The notes: generated by a model not told the origin, from the letters alone. Counted from the first letter of the stretch, positions 42,740 to 51,421 are shown. The stretch is DNA of 53,907 nucleotides from an uncultured Eubacteriales bacterium (GCA_902802805.1 CADCNE010000008.1:35307-89213); one strand, 5' to 3'. Made by a program: numbers and translations.

Positions 42740-43452
42740 ACCGCTTTTTCGTGGAAAACATAGGGCCGGACACGGCCGTTATAGAGGGGGAGGACCTGAA
42801 GCATTTGGCCTCGGTGCTGCGCTTGAAAAAGGGAGATCACGTCATGCTCTCCGACGGCAAGGGCTCCGAGTGCGAGGGGGAGATCGAGCGCATCGAAATA
42901 GGCAAGGCCCTGGTGAAGACGGGCCCCTGGCGGCCCTGCGTCAGTGAGCCCCACCACAAGCTGACCCTGTTCCAGTGCCTCCCTAAGACCGGGAAGATGG
43001 AGACCATCATCCAGAAGTGCACGGAGCTCGGCGTGAACGCCCTGGTGCCCACCCTGAGTGCCCGGTGCGTGGTCCAGCCCGGCCGGGACTTTGACAAGAA
43101 GCTCCAGCGCTACCGGAAGGTGGCCCGGGAGGCCGCCATGCAGAGCCATCGGGGCCTGATCCCCGAGGTGCTGCCCCTGGTGGAGCTCAAAAAGGCGGAC
43201 CTCTCCATCTTCGACACGGTCTATGTGGCCTACGAGGGGGAGAAGGAGCGGACCTTGAAGGCCGTCATGGCGGACAAACCCGGTCGGCGCATCGCCCTGT
43301 TCATCGGGCCCGAGGGCGGGTTCGAGGCGGAGGAGGTGGCCGCGCTGGTGGATAAGGGCGCTCGGGCGGTGTCCCTGGGACCCCGGATCCTCCGAACCGA
43401 GACCGCGGGCATGGCCATGTGCGCCGAGATATTGTTTGAATTGGGAGAGTAA
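42736..43452 (+). CDS. rsmE: 16S rRNA (uracil-1498-N3)-methyltransferase RsmE
   Basis: 238 residues, SPOUT-fold methyltransferase. N-terminal PUA-like part (MNRFFVENIGPD...HLASVLRLKKGDHV), then the SPOUT motifs: QKCTELGVNALVPTLSARCVV, REAAMQSHRG, FIGPEGGFEAEEV and LGPRILRTETAGMAMCAEILFE, which form the SAM-binding knot. It modifies U1498 of 16S rRNA. Translation is coupled to prmA and the next gene begins three bases after its stop. Confidence 0.96.
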   Translation: MNRFFVENIGPDTAVIEGEDLKHLASVLRLKKGDHVMLSDGKGSECEGEIERIEIGKALVKTGPWRPCVSEPHHKLTLFQCLPKTGKMETIIQKCTELGVNALVPTLSARCVVQPGRDFDKKLQRYRKVAREAAMQSHRGLIPEVLPLVELKKADLSIFDTVYVAYEGEKERTLKAVMADKPGRRIALFIGPEGGFEAEEVAALVDKGARAVSLGPRILRTETAGMAMCAEILFELGE

Positions 43453-43455
43453 GCC

Positions 43456-44724
43456 GTGAAAGTGGCATTTTACACCTTGGGCTGCAAGGTGAACCACTAC
43501 GAGACCGCGGCCATGGCGGAGCTGTTCGCGGCGGCGGGCCATCAGGTGGTGGACTTTTCGGAGCCGGCGGACGCCTATATCGTCAACACCTGCACGGTGA
43601 CGGCGGTGGCGGACCAGAAGTCCCGGCAGATGCTCTCCCGGGCCCATGCCCAGGCCCCCGACGCCCTGGTGGTGGCCGTGGGCTGCTACAGCGAGGTGGC
43701 CCGTGAGAAGGTATCCGCCCTGCCCGGCGTGGACCTGGTGCTGGGCACCGGGGGCCGGAAGGACATCGTGTCCCTGGTGGAACGGGCGCTCCTGGGCGAC
43801 CGACCGGACCCCGCGGCGGAACCGCCCTTTGCCCGGCGGACCTTCGAGGACCTCTCTGCCGTGGCGGACAGCCGCACCCGGGCCACCCTGAAGGTCCAGG
43901 ACGGCTGCGTCAGCTTCTGCACCTACTGCGCCATCCCGTTCGCCCGAGGGGCGCTCCGGTCCCGGTCCACGGACAGCTGTCGCCGGGAGCTCACGACCCT
44001 GGTCGAGAAGGGCTATCGGGAGATCGTTTTGACGGGCATCGAGCTCACAGAATACGGCAAGGACCTCAGCGATCGGCCCACCCTGAACGACCTCATCCGT
44101 TTGGCGGACGACTGCGGGGTGGAGCGGCTGCGGCTGGGCTCCTTGGACCCCCGGTTCGCGGACGAAGATTTTGCCAGGACCTGCGCCCAGAGCAAGAGCC
44201 TCTGCCACCAGTTCCACCTGTCCCTGCAGAGCGGGTCGGACACGGTGCTGGCGCGTATGAACCGCCGGTACACGATGGAGGAATATTTGCGCAACGCCGA
44301 CCGGCTGCGCTCGTACATGCCGGACGCCGCTATCACCACCGACGTGATCGCGGGCTTCCCCGGAGAGACCGAGGAGGAGCATCAGGAGACCGCTGCCTTT
44401 TTGAAAGAGGTGGGCTTTGCCCGCATCCACGTTTTCCCCTATTCCCGGCGGCCCGGCACCAAGGCGGCGGCCATGCCTGGTCAGCTGACTCGGCAGGAGA
44501 AGGCGAAGCGGGCGCGGGAGCTGATCAACCTCGGGGACGAGCTCGAAAGGGCCTTCATCGACCGGCAGATCGGCACCGTGCAGCAGGTCCTCATGGAGGA
44601 GGACGGCACGGGCTACACCGGAAACTACGTCCGGGTGCGCTGCCCGGGACCGGCGGGAGAGCCGGTCACCGTGCGCATCATCGGGCGGGAAAATAGTATT
44701 GCAATCGGAGAGGAGATCGTGTGA
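43456..44724 (+). CDS. mtaB: tRNA t6A37 methylthiotransferase MtaB
   Basis: 422 residues with a GTG start. The N-terminal UPF0004 domain holds three Cys (LGCKVNHYETAAM, VNTCTVT, GCYSEVA) for one Fe-S cluster. The radical-SAM motif CVSFCTYCAIPFARG binds the other, and a TRAM-like C-terminal region begins near IDRQIGTVQQVLMEE. MtaB adds methylthio to t6A at tRNA position 37. The MtaB-type tRNA subfamily is supported by GCKVNHYE, distinct from MiaB's GCQMN. The order prmA-rsmE-mtaB is known in clostridia. Confidence 0.95.
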   Translation: MKVAFYTLGCKVNHYETAAMAELFAAAGHQVVDFSEPADAYIVNTCTVTAVADQKSRQMLSRAHAQAPDALVVAVGCYSEVAREKVSALPGVDLVLGTGGRKDIVSLVERALLGDRPDPAAEPPFARRTFEDLSAVADSRTRATLKVQDGCVSFCTYCAIPFARGALRSRSTDSCRRELTTLVEKGYREIVLTGIELTEYGKDLSDRPTLNDLIRLADDCGVERLRLGSLDPRFADEDFARTCAQSKSLCHQFHLSLQSGSDTVLARMNRRYTMEEYLRNADRLRSYMPDAAITTDVIAGFPGETEEEHQETAAFLKEVGFARIHVFPYSRRPGTKAAAMPGQLTRQEKAKRARELINLGDELERAFIDRQIGTVQQVLMEEDGTGYTGNYVRVRCPGPAGEPVTVRIIGRENSIAIGEEIV

Positions 44725-44827
44725 AAATGCGATTTTCACCCGATTGTAGTTTGTGCCTTTGCCGCGGACCGGCGCGGCAATTTTGCAGGCAAAACCGGCA
44801 AAACTACTGAAAAGGAATGGAATTGTT

Positions 44828-45166
44828 ATGAGTTGTTTATTCTGTGAGATCGCGGCGGGGAACATCCCGTCCACCAAGGTCTATGAGGACGAGCTGGTCT
44901 ATGCCTTTCGGGACATCGCGCCCCAGGCGCCGGTCCACGTGCTCATCATCCCCAAAAAGCATATCGAGAGCGCCCAGGCCTTGACGGCTGAGGACGATGC
45001 TCTTCTTTGCCACATGTTCGCCTGCGCCAGGAAGATCGCCGAGAGCGAGGGCGTGGCGGCCTCCGGCTACCGGCTCATCACCAACGTGGGGGACGACGCG
45101 GGCCAGAGCGTCCACCACCTCCACCTGCACCTGATCGGCGGCAAACAGCTCAAGTGGGACAACTGA
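44828..45166 (+). CDS. HIT-family (HinT-like) nucleotide hydrolase
   Basis: 112 residues from ATG 44828 after AAAAGGAATGG; the frame extends further upstream but lacks a ribosome site. SCLFCEIAAGNIPSTKVYEDELVYAFRDIAPQAPVHVLIIPKKHI is the classic HIT opening with a CxxC-like zinc pair. The histidine triad is in QSVHHLHLHLIGG. Such proteins hydrolyse AMP-lysine or AMP-type phosphoramidates. It follows mtaB in the same direction. Confidence 0.95.
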   Translation: MSCLFCEIAAGNIPSTKVYEDELVYAFRDIAPQAPVHVLIIPKKHIESAQALTAEDDALLCHMFACARKIAESEGVAASGYRLITNVGDDAGQSVHHLHLHLIGGKQLKWDN

Positions 45167-45174
45167 GGCAGGCT

Positions 45175-46377
45175 ATGGTCACCGTCAAAGTCGCAAAAAC
45201 CAGACGGGAGATCCGGGCGTTCGTCCTCTTTCCCGTCAAGCTCTACAAGAACGATCCCTATTACGTGCCCGATATGGTGGGGGATCAGATCAACGATCTC
45301 ATGCCCGACAAGAACCCGGCCTTCGAGTACTGCGAGGCCCGGTGCTTTTTGGCGTATAAGGAGGGGGAGATCGTGGGCCGGGTGGCCGGTATCCTCAACA
45401 AGCGGGCCAACGAGAAGAACAACGTGAACTACCTCCGCTTCGCCTTCTTCGACTTCATCGACGACCCGGAGGTCACCGATGCCCTTTACGCCGCCCTCGC
45501 CGACTACGCGAAGGAGCTGGGCTGCGTCGGCATCCACGGTCCCCAGGGCTTCTCGGACATGGACCGGGAGGGCATGCTGGTGGAGGGCTTCGACAAGCTC
45601 AGCCAGTTCTACGTCTACTACAACCATCCCTACTATCTTGAGCATATGGCCCGGCTGGGCTTCGTGAAGGAAGTGGACTGGGTGGAGTACCTGATCCACA
45701 TCCCCGACGAGGAGCCTGAGCGGCTCGCCAAGCTGACGGACCGGGTCCGCAAGCACATGAATCTGGAGATCCGGGACCTGTCTGACAAGAAGCGGCTGCC
45801 CCAGTATCTGCACGATGCGTTTGCGCTGTACAACGAGGCCTATCAGGTCCTCTTCGGCATGGTGCCCCTGACCCCCAGACAGATTGAGAAATACACCCAT
45901 GAATTCCTGCCCCTGGTGAATAACAAGACCACCTGCCTTGTCTACAATGACAAGGACGAGATGGTGGCCTTCGGCGTGGGGGCCCCGTCCCTGGCCCGGG
46001 CCAACCAGAAGACCCGGGGGCGGCTGTTCCCCTTCGGCTGGATCACCACCCTGCGGGCCCTCCGCGGCCACAACGATCGGCTCGATCTGTTTCTCATCGC
46101 CGTGCGGCCGGACCTGAAGGGCTCGGGCCTGAACCTGATCGTGGTGGAGGACTTACTCAAAAAGGCCATCGCCAACGGCGTCAAGTACGCCGAGACCGGG
46201 CCTCAGTTGGAGATGAACAACAACGTGCTGTCCCAGTGGCGGCTCTTCGAGACGGAACAGCACAAGCGCCGTCGCTGCTTCATCCGCATGCTGGACGGCA
46301 GCGAGCCGCCCAGGGTCACGGCGCTGGACGACCTCGATGAGCTGAAGGCCAGGGAGCAGGCGAAAGCGGGCGAATAG
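45175..46377 (+). CDS. GNAT-like protein of unknown substrate
   Basis: 400 residues from ATG 45175, eight bases after the HIT stop; a longer in-frame start would run through the HIT gene. The N-terminal half (KTRREIRAFVLFPVKLYKNDPYYVPDM, then RCFLAYKEGEIVGRVAGILN and GCVGIHGPQGFSDMDREGMLVEGFD) and the C-terminal half (FLIAVRPDLKGSGLNLIVVEDLLKKAIANGVKYAETGPQLEMNNNVLSQW) resemble the large GNAT-type proteins found in clostridia and other bacteria (YghO-like). No transmembrane segment. Substrate unknown. Confidence 0.75.
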   Translation: MVTVKVAKTRREIRAFVLFPVKLYKNDPYYVPDMVGDQINDLMPDKNPAFEYCEARCFLAYKEGEIVGRVAGILNKRANEKNNVNYLRFAFFDFIDDPEVTDALYAALADYAKELGCVGIHGPQGFSDMDREGMLVEGFDKLSQFYVYYNHPYYLEHMARLGFVKEVDWVEYLIHIPDEEPERLAKLTDRVRKHMNLEIRDLSDKKRLPQYLHDAFALYNEAYQVLFGMVPLTPRQIEKYTHEFLPLVNNKTTCLVYNDKDEMVAFGVGAPSLARANQKTRGRLFPFGWITTLRALRGHNDRLDLFLIAVRPDLKGSGLNLIVVEDLLKKAIANGVKYAETGPQLEMNNNVLSQWRLFETEQHKRRRCFIRMLDGSEPPRVTALDDLDELKAREQAKAGE

Positions 46378-46406
46378 TTGTCAAATCCGTCGTAAAAGCG
46401 TATACT
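46378..46406 (+). promoter_or_regulatory. murC promoter
   Basis: TTGTCA (46378-46383), 17-base spacer, TATACT (46401-46406), 30 bases before GTG 46436. Confidence 0.88.
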
Positions 46407-46435
46407 ATAGGGAAAGTTGGTTGGAGGCAAGAAAA

Positions 46436-47800
46436 GTGGCAGTTGGTTTGGACGATGTGAAGCGCATCCATCTCATTGGTGTGGGCGGGTGCAGCATGAG
46501 CGGTATCGCGCAGATACTGAAGAAGCAGGGCCATGAGGTCACGGGCTCGGACCGCGAGCGGTCCCAGTTCACGGACCGATTGGAGGAGCTGGGCATCCCC
46601 GTCAGCATACCCCAGACGGGGGAGCAGGTGGAGGGCGCGGAGCTGGTCGTCTACTCCGCCGCCATCAAGCCCGATAATCCGGAGCGGGCCTACGCCCGGG
46701 AGCACGGTATCCCTGAGATGGAGCGGAGCGTGGCCCTTGGCCAGATCTCCGCCCGGTACCCCCATGTGGCCGCCATCTCCGGCTGTCACGGCAAGACCAC
46801 CATCACCTCTATGCTGGCCTACATCAACGAGGAGGCGAAGCTGGACGCCACGGTCCACGTGGGCGGCTTCGTGGACCTGCTGGACGGCGGCGTGAAGGTG
46901 GGGGACGGGGACTTGTTCATCACCGAGGCCTGCGAGTACGTGCGCAGCTTCCTGACCCTGGTGCCCACGGTGGCCCTGGTCAACAACATCGACAACGACC
47001 ATCTGGACTGCTACAGGGACCAGCAGGAGATCATCGAGACCTTCGCCCAATTCTGCGCTCTGGTGCCCCCCGAGGGCAAGATCATCGTCTGCCGGGACGA
47101 CGAGAAGGTCCAGCGGCTCCTGCCGCTCCTCGACAGGACACCCCTGACCTATGGTCTTTCGGAGGGTGACTGGCACGCCGCGGACGTCCGCTTCGACAAC
47201 TGGGGCTGCGCCTCCTTCGACCTCATCCATGAGGGAAAAAACCTGGGCCGGATCAGCCTCCACGTGCCCGGCACCCACAACGTCATCAACGCCATCGCCG
47301 CCGCGGCCGTGGCCAGCGTCTTCGGGGCCGACTTTGAAGCCATCGCCCGGGCCCTCGATCGGTTCCAGAACACCAAGCGCCGGTTCGAGTTCATGGGCGA
47401 GCGCAACGGCGTCCGCGTTTTCCACGACTACGGCCACCACCCCAACGAGATCGCCGCCACCTTGGAGGCCGCCTCCCGGGTGCCCCACAAGGCCCTCTAC
47501 TGCGTCTTTCAGTGCAACAGCTACACCCGGGCTCGGACCCTGTTCTGCGAGGACGTAACCTGTTTCGGCCGGGCCGACAAGGTCCTGGTCCCCGATATCT
47601 ACCCCGGCCGGGAGGTGGACACCGGCATCGTTCACGCCCGGGACATGGTCCGCGGCATCAACGCCTCCACCCATAACGCACTTTACCTCCCCACCTTCGA
47701 GGAGATCCGCGCGTGGCTCGATGATAACGCCGCCCCCGGCGACCTCGTCATCACAGTGGGCAGCGGCAACGTCTACGCCCAGACCCGCAAGCTCCTTTGA
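46436..47800 (+). CDS. murC: UDP-N-acetylmuramate--L-alanine ligase MurC
   Basis: 454 residues. I chose GTG 46436 since GGAGG (46423-46427) precedes it; the TTG at 46421 overlaps that site. MurC adds L-Ala to UDP-MurNAc, the first peptide step of peptidoglycan synthesis. Mur ligase order is visible: N-terminal nucleotide-binding IHLIGVGGCSMSGIAQIL, P-loop SGCHGKTTITSML, NNIDNDHLDCY, VPGTHNVINAIAAAAVA, and the C-terminal DYGHHPNEIAATLEA. The usual GTHGKT P-loop is GCHGKT here, a variant compatible with function. It has its own promoter and precedes tRNA-Arg. Confidence 0.95.
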   Translation: MAVGLDDVKRIHLIGVGGCSMSGIAQILKKQGHEVTGSDRERSQFTDRLEELGIPVSIPQTGEQVEGAELVVYSAAIKPDNPERAYAREHGIPEMERSVALGQISARYPHVAAISGCHGKTTITSMLAYINEEAKLDATVHVGGFVDLLDGGVKVGDGDLFITEACEYVRSFLTLVPTVALVNNIDNDHLDCYRDQQEIIETFAQFCALVPPEGKIIVCRDDEKVQRLLPLLDRTPLTYGLSEGDWHAADVRFDNWGCASFDLIHEGKNLGRISLHVPGTHNVINAIAAAAVASVFGADFEAIARALDRFQNTKRRFEFMGERNGVRVFHDYGHHPNEIAATLEAASRVPHKALYCVFQCNSYTRARTLFCEDVTCFGRADKVLVPDIYPGREVDTGIVHARDMVRGINASTHNALYLPTFEEIRAWLDDNAAPGDLVITVGSGNVYAQTRKLL

Positions 47801-47804
47801 ACGA

Positions 47805-47833
47805 TTGACAAACCACCCATTTCCGGCTATAAT
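47805..47833 (+). promoter_or_regulatory. tRNA-Arg promoter (perfect consensus)
   Basis: TTGACA (47805-47810), 17-base spacer, TATAAT (47828-47833): exact consensus, 31 bases before the tRNA. Confidence 0.92.
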
Positions 47834-47863
47834 TACCCCCGCGGTCCGCACCGGACCGTATCC

Positions 47864-47940
47864 CTCTCCGTAGCTCAGCAGGATAGAGCGTCCGCCTCCT
47901 AAGCGGAAGGCCGTGGGTTCGAATCCCGCCGGGGAGGCCA
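47864..47940 (+). tRNA. tRNA-Arg (anticodon CCT)
   Basis: Acceptor arm CTCTCCG (47864-47870) / CGGGGAG (47930-47936) with one G-U, discriminator G, encoded CCA (47938-47940). D arm AGCTCAGCAGGATAGAGC, anticodon stem TCCGC/GCGGA with loop CTCCTAA, so anticodon CCT (codon AGG). T arm ends in GGTTCGAATCC. The terminal CCA is genomic. Base composition falls after this gene. Confidence 0.95.
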
Positions 47941-47941
47941 A

Positions 47942-47969
47942 AAAAGTCCCTAAATTAGGGACTTTTTTC
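47942..47969 (+). terminator. tRNA-Arg terminator
   Basis: AGTCCCT (47946-47952) / AGGGACT (47958-47964) with AAATT loop, then T6. A very strong, near-palindromic hairpin. Confidence 0.92.
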
Positions 47970-48004
47970 TGTTTCCTGCTTCACAAAAACAGGGCTTCAA
48001 AGAG

Positions 48005-48028
48005 TTTTGACTGCACTTTTGACTGCAC
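48005..48028. repeat. Tandem direct repeat next to tRNA-Arg
   Basis: TTTTGACTGCAC occurs twice back to back, then TTTTTGATAAAG. Such short repeats just after a tRNA can be recombinase-binding remnants of an insertion. Confidence 0.6.
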
Positions 48029-48084
48029 TTTTTGATAAAGTACCCATTATTTCAACTGTAACAATTGTATTTTTGAGGCAATGA

Positions 48085-48615
48085 TTATAGCAAGGTGTTG
48101 TCCTTTCTCTTTTCAAACAGCGTTTCGAAGACGTCCAGCAGACTTAGGTAATACCAGACATGCTTCGTAGGATCCTTCTGCGTGAACCTGTCCCAAAGCG
48201 ATTCTTCCTCCCATTTATAGTCGATAAGAAGGGAGCGAAGATTGGAGAGTTTATCGGCAAACACGACGATCATTTCGTCGTCCGTCGCGTGCTGCAGACG
48301 TCGCATGGTCTCCTGCTTGCGTGTCATCCATGTTTCTGCAGCTGGCCTGTCCCTGAGTTTGTCCTCCGTATCGAACATGACGAGGTCGGCGATCCTATTC
48401 CCGAACAGGACACGGATGTCGGCCTCACTGAAGGAGGTGTCTTCAACTACGTCGTGCAAAACGGAAGCAGCGATCACCTCAGGGTCGTCTGTGATCTGCG
48501 CGGCGATCGCGCCTGCCTCCAGGGGATGGAGGATATATGGAAGAGTAGTCCCTTTTCTGCAGGCTCCCTCATGAGCCTTGGTTGCGAACTGAATAGCTTT
48601 TTCAATAATGTTCAT
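48085..48615 (-). CDS. HD-domain hydrolase resembling RelA/SpoT (p)ppGpp hydrolase
   Basis: 176 residues from ATG 48613-48615 after AAGGAGGAAATT. Metal-site residues of the HD fold are in order: AHEGACRKGTTLPYILHP (His30), SVLHDVVEDTSFS (His54-Asp55) and VVFADKLSNLR (Asp121). This is the stand-alone small alarmone hydrolase (Mesh1-like) layout: no synthetase, TGS or ACT domain. A role in removing (p)ppGpp or a related nucleotide is inferred from the fold. It is downstream of a 116-residue gene on the same strand (25-base gap). The XRE-HD protein at 49220 is a second homologue. Confidence 0.82.
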   Translation of the reverse strand: MNIIEKAIQFATKAHEGACRKGTTLPYILHPLEAGAIAAQITDDPEVIAASVLHDVVEDTSFSEADIRVLFGNRIADLVMFDTEDKLRDRPAAETWMTRKQETMRRLQHATDDEMIVVFADKLSNLRSLLIDYKWEEESLWDRFTQKDPTKHVWYYLSLLDVFETLFEKRKDNTLL

Positions 48616-48640
48616 TCTAATTTCCTCCTTCTTTGTATTA

Positions 48641-48991
48641 TCAGTCAAAAGAGTGCCAGCTGAAGTACTCATACGGTATGTTCGCCGCGCGAGCGAAATC
48701 CTTCAGCTTTTGAAAACCGTCCAGGCCGGAAAAGCGCTCAATAAACTCTGTAATGGGATCAGAGCCGTTTTCGGAGAGGGCAGAAAACAGCTTCCGGGTG
48801 TTCAATTCATCAAAGCTGCACGAGTATTCAAATTCGTCGCTTCCAAACCACTCCTTGACGGGTTGGCCTAGATCCTGGCCCGAGACAGTCAGCTTTCCGT
48901 CCTTGATCTCGGCCCATACAGTCACCCAGAGCGCTTCGGTCCTGTGGCAGTACAGTTCGATCGCGGTCATATCATCACCAGTCGGCCTCAT
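48641..48991 (-). CDS. Unknown small protein, cotranscribed with HD hydrolase
   Basis: 116 residues. Start ATG 48989-48991 follows GAGGAGGTGATC, a near-perfect anti-SD complement, which fixes the start. Acidic, mixed alpha/beta appearance (AIELYCHRTEALWVTVWAEIKDGKLTVSGQDLG, then EYSCSFDELNTRKLFSAL and FARAANIPYEYFSWHSFD). I recognise no family. It precedes the HD gene with only 25 bases between them, so the pair is probably one transcript. Confidence 0.65.
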   Translation of the reverse strand: MRPTGDDMTAIELYCHRTEALWVTVWAEIKDGKLTVSGQDLGQPVKEWFGSDEFEYSCSFDELNTRKLFSALSENGSDPITEFIERFSGLDGFQKLKDFARAANIPYEYFSWHSFD

Positions 48992-49219
48992 GTGATCACC
49001 TCCTCCTCACACCAAGATGGTAGCATGGAGCCGGGATAATCTCAACGAAGCAGCGCTTTCGCTGAAAACGTTCGACATGCGAAAAGTAAAGCGCCGCTTT
49101 AGTCAATGACGCCGGGATACGCACATGGGTTTTTGCCAGTTTGTCAAGCCGGGGCACAGTTGTTTTTCCTTTTCATGGAGGCTTTTATATGGTAAACTGA
49201 TACTATTGGAGGGATGGAC

Positions 49220-50065
49220 ATGCAGATAGGAGAAAGGATTCAGAAGCTCAGGAAAAAGCGAGGGCTGACACAAGCTGCTCTTGCCGAACGACTGTTTGTT
49301 ACGCCACAGGCGGTAAGCCAGTGGGAACGTGACATAACGATCCCTGATACAGATAAACTGGCGGATATTGCCGCTGCCTTGCACACGACCGTGAACAAGC
49401 TGACCGATGGAGAGGCAGTGGGGCAGGACTGGACCATCGCTGACGCTCTGTTTTCTCCGGAACACATGTATAGCCGTATTGCTGTAACCTCTGAATTGGA
49501 GGGGCTGCGGGAGACTTCCGCCGCCCTCAGATTCATGAAGAAAGCGCATGAGGGACAGTACAGGAAACCGTCTCTATTCTCCGATACTAAGGTGCCTTAT
49601 ATCACGCATCCGCTGATGATGGCCTGCCACGCCCATGCGCTGGGCATCCGCGAGGACAAGATCCTCGCAACGATCCTGCTGCATGATGTCTGCGAAGACT
49701 GCGGCGTAGCGCCTGAAGATCTGCCTTTCTCGGAGGAAGTCAGGGAAGCTGTCAGGCTTTTGAGTTTTCAGGTTATGCCGAGCGAGACCAGGGCTGACGC
49801 CAAGAAACGGTATTACGCGGCGATCGCTGAGAACCGGATCGCCCGCATCGTGAAGATCCTGGACCGATGCAACAATATCTCCACCATGGCAAGCTCTTTC
49901 ACGCAAAAGAAGCTGGTCGCTTATGTGGATGAGACGGAGACCTATGTGATGCCGCTGCTGGAGCAAGCGAAATATGCTATTCCCGAATACGCAGATGCTT
50001 TCTACCTACTCAAATACCACATGCGCAGCGTGCTTGAATCAATTAAGGCTATAGCAACAAGGTAA
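49220..50065 (+). CDS. XRE-family HTH protein fused to HD (alarmone-hydrolase-like) domain
   Basis: 281 residues from ATG 49220, with TGGAGGG (49207-49213) at correct distance; an ATG at 49214 abuts that site. Residues 1-60 are an XRE helix-turn-helix (IGERIQKLRKKRGLTQAALAERLFVTPQAVSQWERDI). A linker leads to an HD domain with KKAHEGQYRK...YITHPLMMA, TILLHDVCEDCG and VKILDRCNNIS, matching the RelA/SpoT hydrolase layout (His, His-Asp, Asp). Such a fusion could sense or degrade a nucleotide while binding DNA. It lies 26 bases upstream of the acidic membrane protein gene. Confidence 0.85.
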   Translation: MQIGERIQKLRKKRGLTQAALAERLFVTPQAVSQWERDITIPDTDKLADIAAALHTTVNKLTDGEAVGQDWTIADALFSPEHMYSRIAVTSELEGLRETSAALRFMKKAHEGQYRKPSLFSDTKVPYITHPLMMACHAHALGIREDKILATILLHDVCEDCGVAPEDLPFSEEVREAVRLLSFQVMPSETRADAKKRYYAAIAENRIARIVKILDRCNNISTMASSFTQKKLVAYVDETETYVMPLLEQAKYAIPEYADAFYLLKYHMRSVLESIKAIATR

Positions 50066-50088
50066 GTTCAGTGGAGGCATGTATCAGC

Positions 50089-50283
50089 ATGGGTGACCCA
50101 TTTGATTTAGATGACGATGGTCAGGTGTCCGAGGAAGAAGAGGAAGAAGCGTTCCTCCTGTTCATGGACGATGATGACGAAGAGGAAGAGGCGGTCAGCT
50201 CTAATAGAGGCGGGTGCCTGTCGATGGTGCTTCTGATCATGGGTGTCACGGCTGCAGCCGTTGCACTTCCATTTCTGGTATAG
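50089..50283 (+). CDS. Small acidic membrane protein
   Basis: 64 residues from ATG 50089, with GGAGG about 12 bases upstream. The N-terminus is extremely acidic (DLDDDGQVSEEEEEEAFLLFMDDDDEEEE), followed by a C-terminal hydrophobic helix (GCLSMVLLIMGVTAAAVALPFLV). No recognised family. It ends 19 bases before the rhodanese-type lipoprotein start and shares its strand; the pair are probably cotranscribed. Confidence 0.6.
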   Translation: MGDPFDLDDDGQVSEEEEEEAFLLFMDDDDEEEEAVSSNRGGCLSMVLLIMGVTAAAVALPFLV

Positions 50284-50302
50284 AAAAAGAGAGGAGGGGC
50301 CT

Positions 50303-51418
50303 GTGAAACGAACGATAGTATGCTTACTTACGGCTTTGTTGCTGTTGACAGGCTGTACGCAAAACAACATGGATTTTTATCCTTTGGACAAAGACGGTAT
50401 GGAGCGGCTTCCGTATCTTCAGATCGATCAGGAGCAGGCCAGGCGGATGATGGAAACGGATGACGGTCACGTGATTGTGGACGTTCGTCGGCAGGATGAG
50501 TACGATGCCGGTCATATCCCCGGCGCCATCTGCATTCCGAATGAAAACATCGGCACGGAGCCGCCGGAAGAGCTGCCCGACCGGAGCCAGGTCATCCTCA
50601 TCTACTGCCGCAGCGGCAACCGCAGCAAGCAGGCGGCGGAAAAGCTGGGGAAGATGGGCTACTACAACATCTATGAATTCGGCGGGATAATCGACTGGAA
50701 AGGGGAGATCGTGACGACAGACACGAAGACTGAGGCGACATTGACATTCGACTCCTTTGACGGCGGCGGGTCGGAATACAACATCGAGCTGGATTCGGAT
50801 ATCGTCACCTGCACCCGCAAAAAGGATTATCTCGATGCGAACCACGATGAACTTGACGGCGCGGCATTCAGAATCACGTACACATTCACAGGCGTCGCGC
50901 CGGGCGAGACGACGGTGACCGTAAAGACCAGGTCTCCCATCGCGGGAAACTTCGATTACAAGTATTCCGTCAGGGTCGATGACAAACTGAACGTATCCAT
51001 CGAGAAGCTGAAGACCATCGACTGGGACGAGGCGGCGAATGCCGTTCAGCCGGTCCCGACGCTGGTGATCTCCGCCAACGGCAAGGTGTTTTACGCACAT
51101 CCGGAGGACAACGCCTCGGCACAAGCGTTAATCGAAATGCTCAGCAGCGAAGCCATCGAAATGGAGATGCATGACTACGGCCACTTTGAGAAGGTGGGCC
51201 CGCTGCCGTGGGATCTGCCGCGAACCGATGAGACGATCACCACGGAGCCGGGAGACGTGATACTTTACCAGGGAAACCAGATCACCATCTATTATGATCA
51301 GAACACCTGGGACTTTACCCGGCTGGCAAGGATCGAGGACGTTACGAGGGAAGAGCTGCTTTCCGCGTTCGGAGAGGGAGACGTCGAGGTTATACTCTGG
51401 ATCGAATGGAGCGAATGA
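50303..51418 (+). CDS. Lipoprotein with rhodanese domain and cyclophilin-like C-terminal domain
   Basis: 371 residues from GTG 50303 after GAGGAGGGGCCT; longer in-frame reading runs through the upstream gene. Signal peptide with lipobox LLTGC (Cys near 17). Residues about 38-130 form a rhodanese domain: VIVDVRRQDEYDAGHIPGAICIP and the active Cys in LIYCRSGNRSKQAAEKL. A beta-rich middle part (about 140-240) precedes a C-terminal cyclophilin-like domain (GKVFYAHPEDNASAQALIEML to DVEVILWIEWSE) of the kind found in stand-alone form in bacteria. Surface anchored; possibly a sulfur-transfer or oxidative-stress function. The combination is uncommon in my experience. Confidence 0.8.
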   Translation: MKRTIVCLLTALLLLTGCTQNNMDFYPLDKDGMERLPYLQIDQEQARRMMETDDGHVIVDVRRQDEYDAGHIPGAICIPNENIGTEPPEELPDRSQVILIYCRSGNRSKQAAEKLGKMGYYNIYEFGGIIDWKGEIVTTDTKTEATLTFDSFDGGGSEYNIELDSDIVTCTRKKDYLDANHDELDGAAFRITYTFTGVAPGETTVTVKTRSPIAGNFDYKYSVRVDDKLNVSIEKLKTIDWDEAANAVQPVPTLVISANGKVFYAHPEDNASAQALIEMLSSEAIEMEMHDYGHFEKVGPLPWDLPRTDETITTEPGDVILYQGNQITIYYDQNTWDFTRLARIEDVTREELLSAFGEGDVEVILWIEWSE

Positions 51419-51421
51419 AAG

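Noticed and set aside
46316..47941. 541-codon minus-strand frame over murC and tRNA-Arg
   Set aside because: It runs through a tRNA gene and the murC coding strand is fully conserved.
48085..50065. ToxSAS toxin-antitoxin pair
   Set aside because: HD hydrolase-like genes are present, but no small alarmone synthetase gene is encoded in the visible region.
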